From a virus: 34,724 bases of DNA. The stretch covers positions 1 to 34,724 of the IMG/VR virus record IMGVR_UViG_3300044984_002477; one strand, written 5' to 3'. The notes under the pieces were generated by a model. That model was given only the letters and a program-made list of their open reading frames with translations, was not told the DNA's origin and searched no databases. Below, one piece after another: positions 15,899 through 22,308 of this stretch. Position 1 is the stretch's first letter; the number at the start of each line of letters is the position of its first letter. The position numbers and the translations under genes are program-made.

Positions 15899-16768
15899 TT
15901 ACTGAACTTTATTGCGTCTTGCTCTTAATTGAGCAAGAACCGCTTCAGCATCATCATCTACACTATCGTCACTTACCACAGGTGTTGGAGTTGCGACTGG
16001 CGCTGCAGTAACTGCTGCGGCAACTGATGGAGCACTATATGTTGGTACAGCTGGCTCAGCTACACCACCATTTAAATGATTATTAAGTAATTGAGACAGC
16101 GCCTCTGCACCTGGATTAGCAGGTAACAATGAAGTTAGCACAACTAGTTTATCTTCAATACCATCAATTAAATCTTCTGCGATAGGAGTTGGACGTCTTT
16201 CAAATTTGCTTCTTGAATAATCTGCGTACTTACCATCTTGACTCTTTTTAATGATAAAGTTAGTACCGTCTTCATACGAATGCGGTGCTTCATCTAACTC
16301 ACCAGTTTCAATTGAGTCTTTAATAGATGCATAAATTTTAGGACCTAATGATACAATTTTAACTTCACCATTACTATTCACACCAGTTTCTTTATCAGCT
16401 GGTAATGCATCATCCACAATCAATACTTGACCAAGATATTGGCGCTTACGATATAATTGTTGACCAGATACTTCATCACCATTCTTATAGAACTGTTGTG
16501 ATGCTTTACATATAGGGCAATCTTCATTATAATTTTTTAAGCAGTTTACACGTTTTTTCTCACCATCAACGACTAAATCATGATGACTTTTTTCGAGTAA
16601 GAACCAAGGATTTGCTACATCTTTGTCAGGTAAGAAGCGAACAATTGATTGTTCACCGAATCCGATATTCCAGAATGGATAGTAGTTGCCGTTACCACCA
16701 CTAGTTGGTTGTTTTTCAGCAGCGAATTGTTGTTTTAATGCATCTAAGCTAAAAGTACGTTTTGTCAT
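15899..16768 (-). CDS. 32: gp32 single-stranded DNA-binding protein
   Basis: The protein has 289 residues (T4 gp32 has 301). The N-terminal basic B-domain carries KRTF and LDALKQQF. The core carries the zinc site as His62/His63, Cys76, Cys84 and Cys87 (CPIC), matching the His-Cys-Cys-Cys set of T4 gp32. The core also has the conserved aromatic run YYPFWNIGFGEQSIVRFLPD. The C-terminal tail is Ala/Pro/Val-rich and then acidic (SDDSVDDDAEAV), the region that in T4 recruits replication and recombination partners. It ends with a basic stretch (RARRNK) after the acidic patch, unlike T4. A terminator follows, and two copies of TTATAATATA precede the gene. Confidence 0.93.
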   Translation of the reverse strand: MTKRTFSLDALKQQFAAEKQPTSGGNGNYYPFWNIGFGEQSIVRFLPDKDVANPWFLLEKSHHDLVVDGEKKRVNCLKNYNEDCPICKASQQFYKNGDEVSGQQLYRKRQYLGQVLIVDDALPADKETGVNSNGEVKIVSLGPKIYASIKDSIETGELDEAPHSYEDGTNFIIKKSQDGKYADYSRSKFERRPTPIAEDLIDGIEDKLVVLTSLLPANPGAEALSQLLNNHLNGGVAEPAVPTYSAPSVAAAVTAAPVATPTPVVSDDSVDDDAEAVLAQLRARRNKVQ

Positions 16769-16800
16769 TTTATTTTCCTATTATTTTAAAGGTTTTGGTT

Positions 16801-16810
16801 TATATTATAA
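16801..16810 (-). promoter_or_regulatory. TTATAATATA promoter-like motif, proximal to gp32
   Basis: The minus-strand decamer with an embedded TATAAT lies about 33 bases before the gp32 ATG. It is identical to the motif at 13782. Confidence 0.5.
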
Positions 16811-16863
16811 GTCTGTATTACTACTCACTGCAGGACTTCAACTACAGATACTACGATGTATTC

Positions 16864-16873
16864 TATATTATAA
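16864..16873 (-). promoter_or_regulatory. TTATAATATA promoter-like motif, distal to gp32
   Basis: This is a second copy of the same decamer, 63 bases farther upstream of gp32 and just after the cysC stop. Two copies suggest a double promoter for an abundantly needed protein. Confidence 0.45.
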
Positions 16874-16893
16874 TCGATACAAAATCAACTATT

Positions 16894-17445
16894 TTATGCT
16901 CTACGAGCATCAGTATTTAGTACTAAATCAGCAAAGGTTGTTAATATGTTGATACTTTTCTCAACATCATTAACAGCAGTGTCTATTACTAGATGTGGTG
17001 TCATTGGATGATCATATGGTGCATCTAACCCAGTGACCTCGTGAACTACACCATCTAACGCTTTAGCATATAACCCTTTCGGATCTCTGTTAATACATAT
17101 ATCGACCGGACACTTAACATAAATTTCTAGAAAGCCGGAACCAATTAAGTCACCAGCTTTCTGACGATCATCCATTGATGGAGAAATCATAGCTACTATT
17201 GGAATAATACCTTCACGCACTAACTTAGATGCCATAGTAGCAGCTATCTTTATATTTTCAGATCGATCAGTTGGTGAAAAGCTTAAGTTTTTAGATACTG
17301 TTTGTCGTAGAACATCACCATCTATAACTTCTACATTGTGGCCTTTATCTATTAAGTGCTCACGTAGCTTAATAGATAAAGTACTCTTACCAGCTGCCGA
17401 TAATCCAGTTAACCAAAAGGTTGGTGTTTGTAGTTTATTTTTCAT
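16894..17445 (-). CDS. cysC: Adenylylsulfate (APS) kinase
   Basis: The protein has 183 residues. It shows the APS kinase motif set: Walker A GLSAAGKST (14-22), DGDVLR near 42, FSPTDRSENI near 56, MISPSMDDRQKAG near 87 (bacterial CysC: xSPYRxDRxxAR), CPVDICINRDPKGLYAKA near 111, a TGLDAPYD segment and VIDT. The enzyme phosphorylates adenylylsulfate to PAPS, the sulfate donor for assimilation and sulfotransfer. No sulfurylase or PAPS reductase is nearby. In a phage it could supply PAPS for a sulfotransferase or alter host sulfur metabolism. The start overlaps the end of the upstream gene by 11 bases. Confidence 0.92.
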   Translation of the reverse strand: MKNKLQTPTFWLTGLSAAGKSTLSIKLREHLIDKGHNVEVIDGDVLRQTVSKNLSFSPTDRSENIKIAATMASKLVREGIIPIVAMISPSMDDRQKAGDLIGSGFLEIYVKCPVDICINRDPKGLYAKALDGVVHEVTGLDAPYDHPMTPHLVIDTAVNDVEKSINILTTFADLVLNTDARRA

Positions 17446-18043
17446 TTTTAATCAATAGTTTAGCGGATATTGCAAGACGTTTATCAAAGCCATATGTATC
17501 CCAAATCTTATATTGCTTATCTACTCGCATAACATCCTCATATGAATGTAATTGCTCTAATCTATTATATTGAAAATCAATATAATATACGTGTAGACCT
17601 TTAGCAAGCGCATCTTTAATTCGTCTTAACCAGAAGTCTCTACCATCCCAGGTTTGAATAGAGTCTGTAAGTACAGTACCATATTGTTTAACTAATCCAA
17701 ACAATATACGCTTTGGTAATCCAATTGCAGCACTGCACGTTTTATCGAGCCATACGAACGACTGAAATACAAACTGACCGATAAGCGGTTCCGACTCTGT
17801 TTCAAACATCATGTAATATACTATCTTGCTAGTAGATTTATCAACCGCAAAAAAGACTTCATGCTTTCTTTCTACTGCGTGAAATACACTAACATCGTTA
17901 TTAATCTTAGATACTAGCGCTACATCTAGTTCCAATAACTCTTTTAATCTACGTGAGTTATCTTCTTCATTACTAAGATAAAAGTCATCATCCATTGGTG
18001 CAGATAGTGCGGGAGTTTCTAATAATATATCACGTAACAGCAT
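17435..18043 (-). CDS. Unknown 202-residue protein, upstream of cysC
   Basis: The start is chosen at MLLRDILLETPALS rather than four codons earlier (18055). This N-terminus resembles the (M)L(L/K)DLLLE leader of many T4-like phage proteins, and a late-type box at 18069-18076 would leave almost no leader for the earlier ATG. The body has a beta-rich centre (FFAVDKSTSKIVYYMMFE) and a segment GLPKRILFGLVKQYGTVLTD followed by GRDFWLRRI. This layout, with a strand that reports on other proteins' activity, is reminiscent of a GNAT-like fold, but no acetyl-CoA motif is clear. It overlaps cysC and is probably co-expressed. Confidence 0.55.
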   Translation of the reverse strand: MLLRDILLETPALSAPMDDDFYLSNEEDNSRRLKELLELDVALVSKINNDVSVFHAVERKHEVFFAVDKSTSKIVYYMMFETESEPLIGQFVFQSFVWLDKTCSAAIGLPKRILFGLVKQYGTVLTDSIQTWDGRDFWLRRIKDALAKGLHVYYIDFQYNRLEQLHSYEDVMRVDKQYKIWDTYGFDKRLAISAKLLIKNEK

Positions 18044-18068
18044 AATAACATCCAATGATCAAAACGAG

Positions 18069-18076
18069 TATTTATT
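18069..18076 (-). promoter_or_regulatory. Late-type box AATAAATA upstream of the 202-residue gene
   Basis: The minus-strand AATAAATA overlaps the stop of the 46-residue gene and lies 26 bases before the preferred start at 18043. Confidence 0.4.
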
Positions 18077-18212
18077 CATCGCCATCAGCATCATCTTCTA
18101 TTACTTCTTTAGCAAGAACTAATTGTAGTTGTGATAATGTCTCGTAATGATGATCATCTGATAAGTTAGCATTGAACATACGATTGTATTCTGCTATTGT
18201 AAGTTGGCACAT
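18072..18212 (-). CDS. 46-residue acidic small protein
   Basis: The ORF begins MCQLTIAEYNRMFNANLSDD and ends VIEDDADGDE. An AGGTGGAAATC ribosome binding region directly precedes the ATG. The predicted peptide is helical and strongly acidic at its end. It fills the otherwise empty space between two divergently read groups. No family was recognised. Confidence 0.6.
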   Translation of the reverse strand: MCQLTIAEYNRMFNANLSDDHHYETLSQLQLVLAKEVIEDDADGDE

Positions 18213-18236
18213 GATTTCCACCTATTTGCGTTTTAA

Positions 18237-18244
18237 GGTAAATA
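18237..18244 (+). promoter_or_regulatory. Late-type box GGTAAATA
   Basis: GGTAAATA ends 36 bases before the ATG at 18280, the same distance as at the two fibre genes. It would drive the short plus-strand pair 18280-18774. Confidence 0.45.
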
Positions 18245-18279
18245 ATATTATACTTAACTAATTACAATGGATCAACCTT

Positions 18280-18459
18280 ATGTTACTTAATCAAGCAACA
18301 CAATATGCAATTAAATTAAATGGTGCGGTAGTTGCTAAATTTCAAACTCAATTGGAAGCACAATCTGCATTGATTTCGTTGAAGTCTAATAACCCGTTAT
18401 ACGAAAACGCTAATATTGCAGTAGTATCTGAAAATAATCAAGAATTATTACTTGGTTGA
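18280..18459 (+). CDS. 59-residue small protein
   Basis: The ORF begins MLLNQATQYAIKLNGAVVAK and ends VVSENNQELLLG. The pattern (YAIKLNGAVVAKF, then a helix EAQSALISLKS, then IAVVSENNQEL) suggests a small beta-alpha-beta domain. No strong ribosome binding site is visible, but a late-type box sits 36 bases upstream and the next gene follows after nine bases. Function is unknown. Confidence 0.5.
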   Translation: MLLNQATQYAIKLNGAVVAKFQTQLEAQSALISLKSNNPLYENANIAVVSENNQELLLG

Positions 18460-18468
18460 GATATCACC

Positions 18469-18774
18469 GTGTATACACCTGATGTTAAAACTATTTACAA
18501 TAGATTAAAATCATCTGCAAAGAAGCGAAACATTGCGTTTACACTAACAGTTACTGACCTGCATGAATTAAGCTACCCAATTACTTGCCCAATTTTAAAT
18601 ATTCCGTTACGATTTAATCGTGGACGAGTACAGGATAACTCTTATTCGATAGATAGAAAAGACTCTTCACTTGGATATGAGCGAGATAATATCCAAGTGA
18701 TATCTTATAGAGCTAACATGCTTAAAAATAATGCTACAGCTGATGAGCTTAAGCAGCTAGCATTACACATATAG
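18469..18774 (+). CDS. EndoVII/HNH-like treble-clef protein
   Basis: The 101-residue protein starts with GTG. The pattern Y-x-R-L-K-x-S-A-K-K-R-N-I-x-F-T-L-T, CPILNIPL, SIDRKDSSLGYERDNIQVIS and RANMLKNNAT matches a common phage and bacterial family of small HNH/treble-clef proteins. In these, SID(R/H)xxxxxGYxxxN is the metal-binding hairpin. Only one Cys-Pro is present, so zinc binding may be reduced, and nuclease activity is not certain. It converges on, and overlaps by 12 bases, the minus-strand gene at 18763. Confidence 0.6.
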   Translation: MYTPDVKTIYNRLKSSAKKRNIAFTLTVTDLHELSYPITCPILNIPLRFNRGRVQDNSYSIDRKDSSLGYERDNIQVISYRANMLKNNATADELKQLALHI

Positions 18775-18972
18775 TATTAAATCTTTACGGATTTGATACT
18801 CACGTGCATTTAATCCATGTGATACACAGAACTCATTAACTTGATCAGAAACATCGTCAGATGGACTGTGAACTGTAATTCCAGTGAAAATAGATTCTTG
18901 ACCTGATACTAAAACTGATCTTGGTGTTAAAAATATATTGTATCCAAAATCAGTAATCTGCTCTGCCGCCAT
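18763..18972 (-). CDS. Unknown 69-residue protein
   Basis: The protein begins MAAEQITDFGYNIFLTPRSV and has mixed alpha/beta composition without membrane segments. The start is preceded by AAAGGAG on the minus strand, a strong ribosome binding site. It lies 21 bases after the dUTPase stop and probably shares its transcript. The overlap with the convergent gene leaves no room for a terminator. No function is recognised. Confidence 0.5.
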   Translation of the reverse strand: MAAEQITDFGYNIFLTPRSVLVSGQESIFTGITVHSPSDDVSDQVNEFCVSHGLNAREYQIRKDLILYV

Positions 18973-18993
18973 TGTAACATAACTCCTTTAATT

Positions 18994-19650
18994 TTATAGT
19001 TTTGAATACTCAACAGTTAATTGATTGAGCACGTTTGAATATAAGTTCTCATCGAGTTGAAGAGACTCTAAAATATCAGTTAAATATTCGTTATCTTCAC
19101 GATTATTCCAGATCTTAATATAAGTACCAGATTTATAACCATTCAGCTGACGAAACTCGTTTAATGCGTTTTTACCTATGTACCGCTTATATAAGTCATC
19201 AAATGTAAGCCCTAATGAATGCCACATTAAGAAGAATATTTCTGTATCAAACATAGGTTCAATACTGGTGACACCATTAACTAATATAGTAACAGCACAC
19301 TTAAATTGCATTGGATCAAAATCAGGCTTACTACTAAACGTCTCAACAGCATACTTAATATCGGCTTCATATCCAGCAACTAATGATGTAAAATCATTGG
19401 TATCCATATCAGCATATAACGCCATATCTAAGCTCATACCAAAGTGCCAGATATCCACTAACTCCATAACCATTTGATTTATATCAGGTGTTTGCTGTTT
19501 CCACCATTTATAACCAGTATGTTCTAGTAACTCACCAGCTTCACATAAGATTGCTTGATCCCAAGCGTAACCTTGTTCAATCCATTCCGGATGAACTTTT
19601 TTATTAAAGATGTCTTGTAGCTCAAGCATTGCGTGTATTTTAGATTTCAT
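18994..19650 (-). CDS. Dimeric (all-alpha) dUTPase
   Basis: The protein has 218 residues. Metal-binding motifs of the all-alpha NTP pyrophosphatase superfamily are present: ILCEAGELLEHTGYKWWK (E37, E40) and MELVDIWHF (E63, D66). They are followed by the dUTPase-specific YIGKNALNEFRQLNGYKSGTY near 160 and EDN near 187. The enzyme hydrolyses dUTP to dUMP, keeping uracil out of phage DNA and feeding dTMP synthesis. It is unrelated to the trimeric beta-barrel dUTPases. The ribosome binding site AGGAG is clear. Confidence 0.9.
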   Translation of the reverse strand: MKSKIHAMLELQDIFNKKVHPEWIEQGYAWDQAILCEAGELLEHTGYKWWKQQTPDINQMVMELVDIWHFGMSLDMALYADMDTNDFTSLVAGYEADIKYAVETFSSKPDFDPMQFKCAVTILVNGVTSIEPMFDTEIFFLMWHSLGLTFDDLYKRYIGKNALNEFRQLNGYKSGTYIKIWNNREDNEYLTDILESLQLDENLYSNVLNQLTVEYSKL

Positions 19651-19674
19651 AATTGCTCCTAATATAAAAATGAT

Positions 19675-19688
19675 ATTATAGTATTATA
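19675..19688 (-). promoter_or_regulatory. Double TATAAT upstream of dUTPase
   Basis: Two minus-strand TATAAT hexamers (19675-19680 and 19683-19688) lie 25-38 bases before the dUTPase ATG. Confidence 0.4.
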
Positions 19689-19700
19689 ATATACTAAAAT

Positions 19701-20159
19701 CTACTTTATTAATTTATGATAGTTGACAGTCCAATCACCTACAAATAAGCTTTGTGCATACGCTAGAGTAATTTTACCGCTACATAGCGCTCTATGCGCC
19801 CAACCTTCAAGTACATCTTTCTTACGAGCTCCCATGGTGCCAGCCCAAGGTTGAGGCCATAAATTACGTGGGTCCCTTGGATGACCACCAACAGCTAATG
19901 GAATCAAATGATCTTCTTCGTAGTGCCGCATATCTTTATCGGTGTATTGATACTCATCGATCTGTTGTTTTTTTAATTTATTTGTATAGTTAACACCTGG
20001 TCTAACGGTAGATGTGTATCCTGTAACACAAACTGTATTATGTAAATTCTTTTGAGTTACACTAATATCAATTGCACCTGGGGTTAATGCAGGATTAGGT
20101 ATTACATCTGCAGATACTAGGATTGGAAACAGCAGTGGTACAAAATATATTAATTTCAT
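19701..20159 (-). CDS. Secreted HNH-family nuclease-like protein
   Basis: The protein has 152 residues. Residues 1-17 form a signal peptide (MKLIYFVPLLFPILVSA, cleavage probably after SA or ADV). The mature part has EEDHLIPLAVGG (81-92) then DPRNLWPQP (96-104), the histidine-metal core of an HNH-type nuclease family common in bacteria. Cys44 and Cys126 could form a disulfide, fitting export. Periplasmic action on DNA, for example against competing phage genomes or released host DNA, is inference. It starts 10 bases after the next gene upstream. Confidence 0.75.
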   Translation of the reverse strand: MKLIYFVPLLFPILVSADVIPNPALTPGAIDISVTQKNLHNTVCVTGYTSTVRPGVNYTNKLKKQQIDEYQYTDKDMRHYEEDHLIPLAVGGHPRDPRNLWPQPWAGTMGARKKDVLEGWAHRALCSGKITLAYAQSLFVGDWTVNYHKLIK

Positions 20160-20169
20160 GTAGTTAACC

Positions 20170-20847
20170 TTAATTTAAGAACGATTGCACAATATGCGAT
20201 ATATTGCTCTGAGTATAGACGCCATATTTAGACATAGCTGATATAGGTATAATTCTACCATGTCGTTCAAACTGATAATGTAAAAACGACCTACCGATAA
20301 CAAAATGCATCCCATTGAAAATATCTACGATATGAAACCGGGTTGATTTTTTTGTTGGAGCAAACCAATCTGGGTGACATTTAATAATAGGTTCCTGCGT
20401 CCAATCTGTAGTCGACACTTTAACATCAGCTGTTATATAATGCTCATTATGATAGTATTCGATGTCATTACCATGTAACTGATTAGTATTATCTTGTAAT
20501 AACTTTACATCTTTATAAAGCTCTTGACATGCAGCATATGATATGTACTCTCCCATCAGTCCCATAATTGATGAGTACACACCGCTTCTGATATTATATG
20601 GCATGTAAGGTAGTTCATCTTTATATTCAGATGCTGGACTATACCTCTTATACATTTCAACAATAAAGTCTTTATATTTTGATCCAATGATATGTTCTTT
20701 AACACTGATATCTGGATACATTTTAATTAATTCATCTAATAATAGAATCTCATCAAATCCATGAGTTACATCTAATTTATCTTCTAATGATATTAATAAT
20801 TTGGTACAATCTGTTAGTAGCTGTTTTGCATTAGTCGGTTTGTACAT
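20170..20847 (-). CDS. Unknown protein, possible PD-(D/E)xK nuclease fold
   Basis: The protein has 225 residues. A helical N-terminal half leads to GLMGEYISYAACQELY, then HGNDIEYYHNEHYITADVKVS, in which ND, about 14 residues, and DVK resemble the core of restriction-type PD-(D/E)xK nucleases. An upstream Glu (GEYISY) could complete the site. The C-terminal part is aromatic and basic. The fold assignment is a pattern match by eye only. Its start overlaps the end of the 73-residue gene by 17 bases. Confidence 0.5.
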   Translation of the reverse strand: MYKPTNAKQLLTDCTKLLISLEDKLDVTHGFDEILLLDELIKMYPDISVKEHIIGSKYKDFIVEMYKRYSPASEYKDELPYMPYNIRSGVYSSIMGLMGEYISYAACQELYKDVKLLQDNTNQLHGNDIEYYHNEHYITADVKVSTTDWTQEPIIKCHPDWFAPTKKSTRFHIVDIFNGMHFVIGRSFLHYQFERHGRIIPISAMSKYGVYTQSNISHIVQSFLN

Positions 20848-21052
20848 TAGCTAGTGTAATTAATGTTTGGCTTAATTGATTAGAATAATCACTAAGTACT
20901 TGTTGAGGGTTTTGTTGATATGTATTAGCGCAAAGGTTAATTATATCCACCATGTGTTGCCATTCATCGTCCACTGTTCCTGTCGTCTGCAACTTCCGTA
21001 TTGCATGATATACTAAATTATCAATTACTTGAACGTACCCTGTATTACTCAT
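20831..21052 (-). CDS. Unknown 73-residue helical protein
   Basis: The protein begins MSNTGYVQVIDNLVYHAIRK and is predominantly helical, Gln/Asn-rich, with no membrane segment. It opens the minus-strand operon that leads to the possible nuclease and the secreted HNH protein, and it overlaps the former by 17 bases. No family was recognised. Confidence 0.45.
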   Translation of the reverse strand: MSNTGYVQVIDNLVYHAIRKLQTTGTVDDEWQHMVDIINLCANTYQQNPQQVLSDYSNQLSQTLITLANVQTD

Positions 21053-21149
21053 AAATTAAACTTCCGTATTAAAAAGTAAATATTTACTATAATTTAATGA
21101 AGGGTGGATTTTTATAATAATCTCAATAGTAGAAAAGTGCAAGTTTTTC

Positions 21150-21157
21150 AATAAATA
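21150..21157 (+). promoter_or_regulatory. Late-type box AATAAATA
   Basis: AATAAATA ends 41 bases before the ATG at 21198. Confidence 0.5.
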
Positions 21158-21197
21158 ATATGATAACCCGAGTTTTACCATTAACTAAGGAAAACTG

Positions 21198-21425
21198 ATG
21201 GATACTACATTAATCAAGCATCATGATAAACTAATCATATTTCAGAATAGAGCACAAGTACTAGAAGTTGAATTACCTGAAGGTGCTAGGTACTTACCAA
21301 TGAATGTTTTTTCTGAATTTAAAGAGTTCTTTATGGAACGTGCAGTGTTTGAACCACTTAATACCAGAACAGTATTAAATATATACGAAGACTGGAAAAA
21401 TTATTTTACTGAGAACTTAACGTAA
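21198..21425 (+). CDS. Unknown 75-residue protein
   Basis: The protein begins MDTTLIKHHDKLIIFQNRAQ. A beta-hairpin-like start is followed by a helical aromatic end (FSEFKEFFMERAVFEPLN, YEDWKNYF). AAGGAAAA precedes the ATG as ribosome binding site. It is the first of two small genes running into the palindromic terminator at 21700. No function is recognised. Confidence 0.55.
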   Translation: MDTTLIKHHDKLIIFQNRAQVLEVELPEGARYLPMNVFSEFKEFFMERAVFEPLNTRTVLNIYEDWKNYFTENLT

Positions 21426-21429
21426 CTAT

Positions 21430-21705
21430 ATGATTATTAACAATGTTCCAATGGTGTACAGCTACAATCACAAATATACAGATTATGTTAGTACTGCTAT
21501 ACCAGTGAATCACCAGTTTACTGATGAGGTTAATAACTTGTTATCAGCTAAGCAAGATGTTCAACGTATCAATCAGTTGCAGGCGATAATTAGCCGCATG
21601 AATGCGGATGCAAAGTTGAACATCCCTTATTTTATTAACAACTGTAATTATGTAGCTTCATTATCACGGCACAACTACATGTATGCTCCAGGTGTACATC
21701 GATAG
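21430..21705 (+). CDS. Unknown 91-residue protein
   Basis: The protein begins MIINNVPMVYSYNHKYTDYV and is rich in Asn and Tyr, with a central helix (DVQRINQLQAIISRMNADAK). The C-terminus reads NYMYAPGVHR, and the final Arg-stop codons are part of the perfect palindrome that also ends the gene on the opposite strand. It follows the previous gene by four bases. No function is recognised. Confidence 0.55.
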   Translation: MIINNVPMVYSYNHKYTDYVSTAIPVNHQFTDEVNNLLSAKQDVQRINQLQAIISRMNADAKLNIPYFINNCNYVASLSRHNYMYAPGVHR

Positions 21706-21723
21706 GCGCTATAGCGCCTATCG
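21700..21723. terminator. 24-base perfect palindrome shared by two stop codons
   Basis: The half-site CGATAGGCGCTA is followed by its exact complement. On plus it is followed by TTTATTT, a terminator for 21198-21705. Each strand reads CGA TAG, so the palindrome supplies the last Arg and stop of both the plus gene (stop 21703-21705) and the minus gene (stop 21718-21720). Confidence 0.75.
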
Positions 21724-22134
21724 TTTATTTGCTAACTTAACTTGAAGTGAGTTTATTACTTCTTGTTGAAGCTCTACTTGAGCTTTCAATGTCTTAACTT
21801 CGTTTTTAATCTCTGTAAAGTCTGCAAATTTACTTTCATTTGATGTTTTATACAATGTTAGCTGCGTATTACTATCATCAATTCCAGTTTTTAATATATT
21901 ATATTGTGATATAACCGCAATAGTAAAAGTAATAACTTGCACTACTGTTGAGATTGAAAGTTTTAAGTTGTTCACGTTCATGTTATCAGCTTTTTTATTT
22001 TTATCATCTTCATCAACCGGTGCACGTTCATCCTCTGGATTAATAAATGCGCCGTGCTTATCTACGTAAATATTCCGCTGCTTATCGAAGTAAACATCAA
22101 GTTGTGGGATGTATTCGACTTCATTGCTACCCAT
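21718..22134 (-). CDS. Membrane-anchored coiled-coil protein
   Basis: The start is placed at MGSNEVEYIPQ (22134), which has a strong GGAGG site seven bases upstream; the longer frame to 22197 has none. The 138-residue product has an acidic, Lys-rich N-terminal part (EDERAPVDEDDKNKK), one membrane helix (LSISTVVQVITFTIAVIS) and a C-terminal coiled coil (EIKNEVKTLKAQVELQQEVI). This layout resembles small phage inner-membrane proteins, including spanin- or accessory-lysis-type proteins, but nothing specific confirms lysis. A late-type box lies about 68 bases upstream. Confidence 0.6.
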   Translation of the reverse strand: MGSNEVEYIPQLDVYFDKQRNIYVDKHGAFINPEDERAPVDEDDKNKKADNMNVNNLKLSISTVVQVITFTIAVISQYNILKTGIDDSNTQLTLYKTSNESKFADFTEIKNEVKTLKAQVELQQEVINSLQVKLANKR

Positions 22135-22201
22135 ATTAGCCTCCTTATCTCTATATGAATGGTTATGAAATATAAGCAACCGTGCACAATACTTCACTTT
22201 G

Positions 22202-22209
22202 TATTTATC
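22202..22209 (-). promoter_or_regulatory. Late-type box GATAAATA, minus strand
   Basis: The minus-strand GGATAAATAC lies upstream of the membrane/coiled-coil gene and back to back with the plus-strand box at 22231. Confidence 0.5.
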
Positions 22210-22230
22210 CTTAACATCAAAACATATTTT

Positions 22231-22238
22231 GCTAAATA
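22231..22238 (+). promoter_or_regulatory. Late-type box GCTAAATA upstream of dnaJ
   Basis: GCTAAATA is followed at once by GGAGG, yet the dnaJ ATG is 70 bases away. A TATAAT at 22273-22278 is a second candidate promoter closer to dnaJ. Confidence 0.45.
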
Positions 22239-22308
22239 AGGAGGAATACTGGCTATCAATTGCCTTTAGTATTATAATGTTAATATTTAACCAATTTAAT
22301 GAGCAAAT

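Noticed and set aside
22135-22197. Longer N-terminus of the membrane/coiled-coil gene starting at 22197
   Set aside because: No ribosome binding site precedes it; the internal ATG at 22134 has GGAGG at ideal distance.
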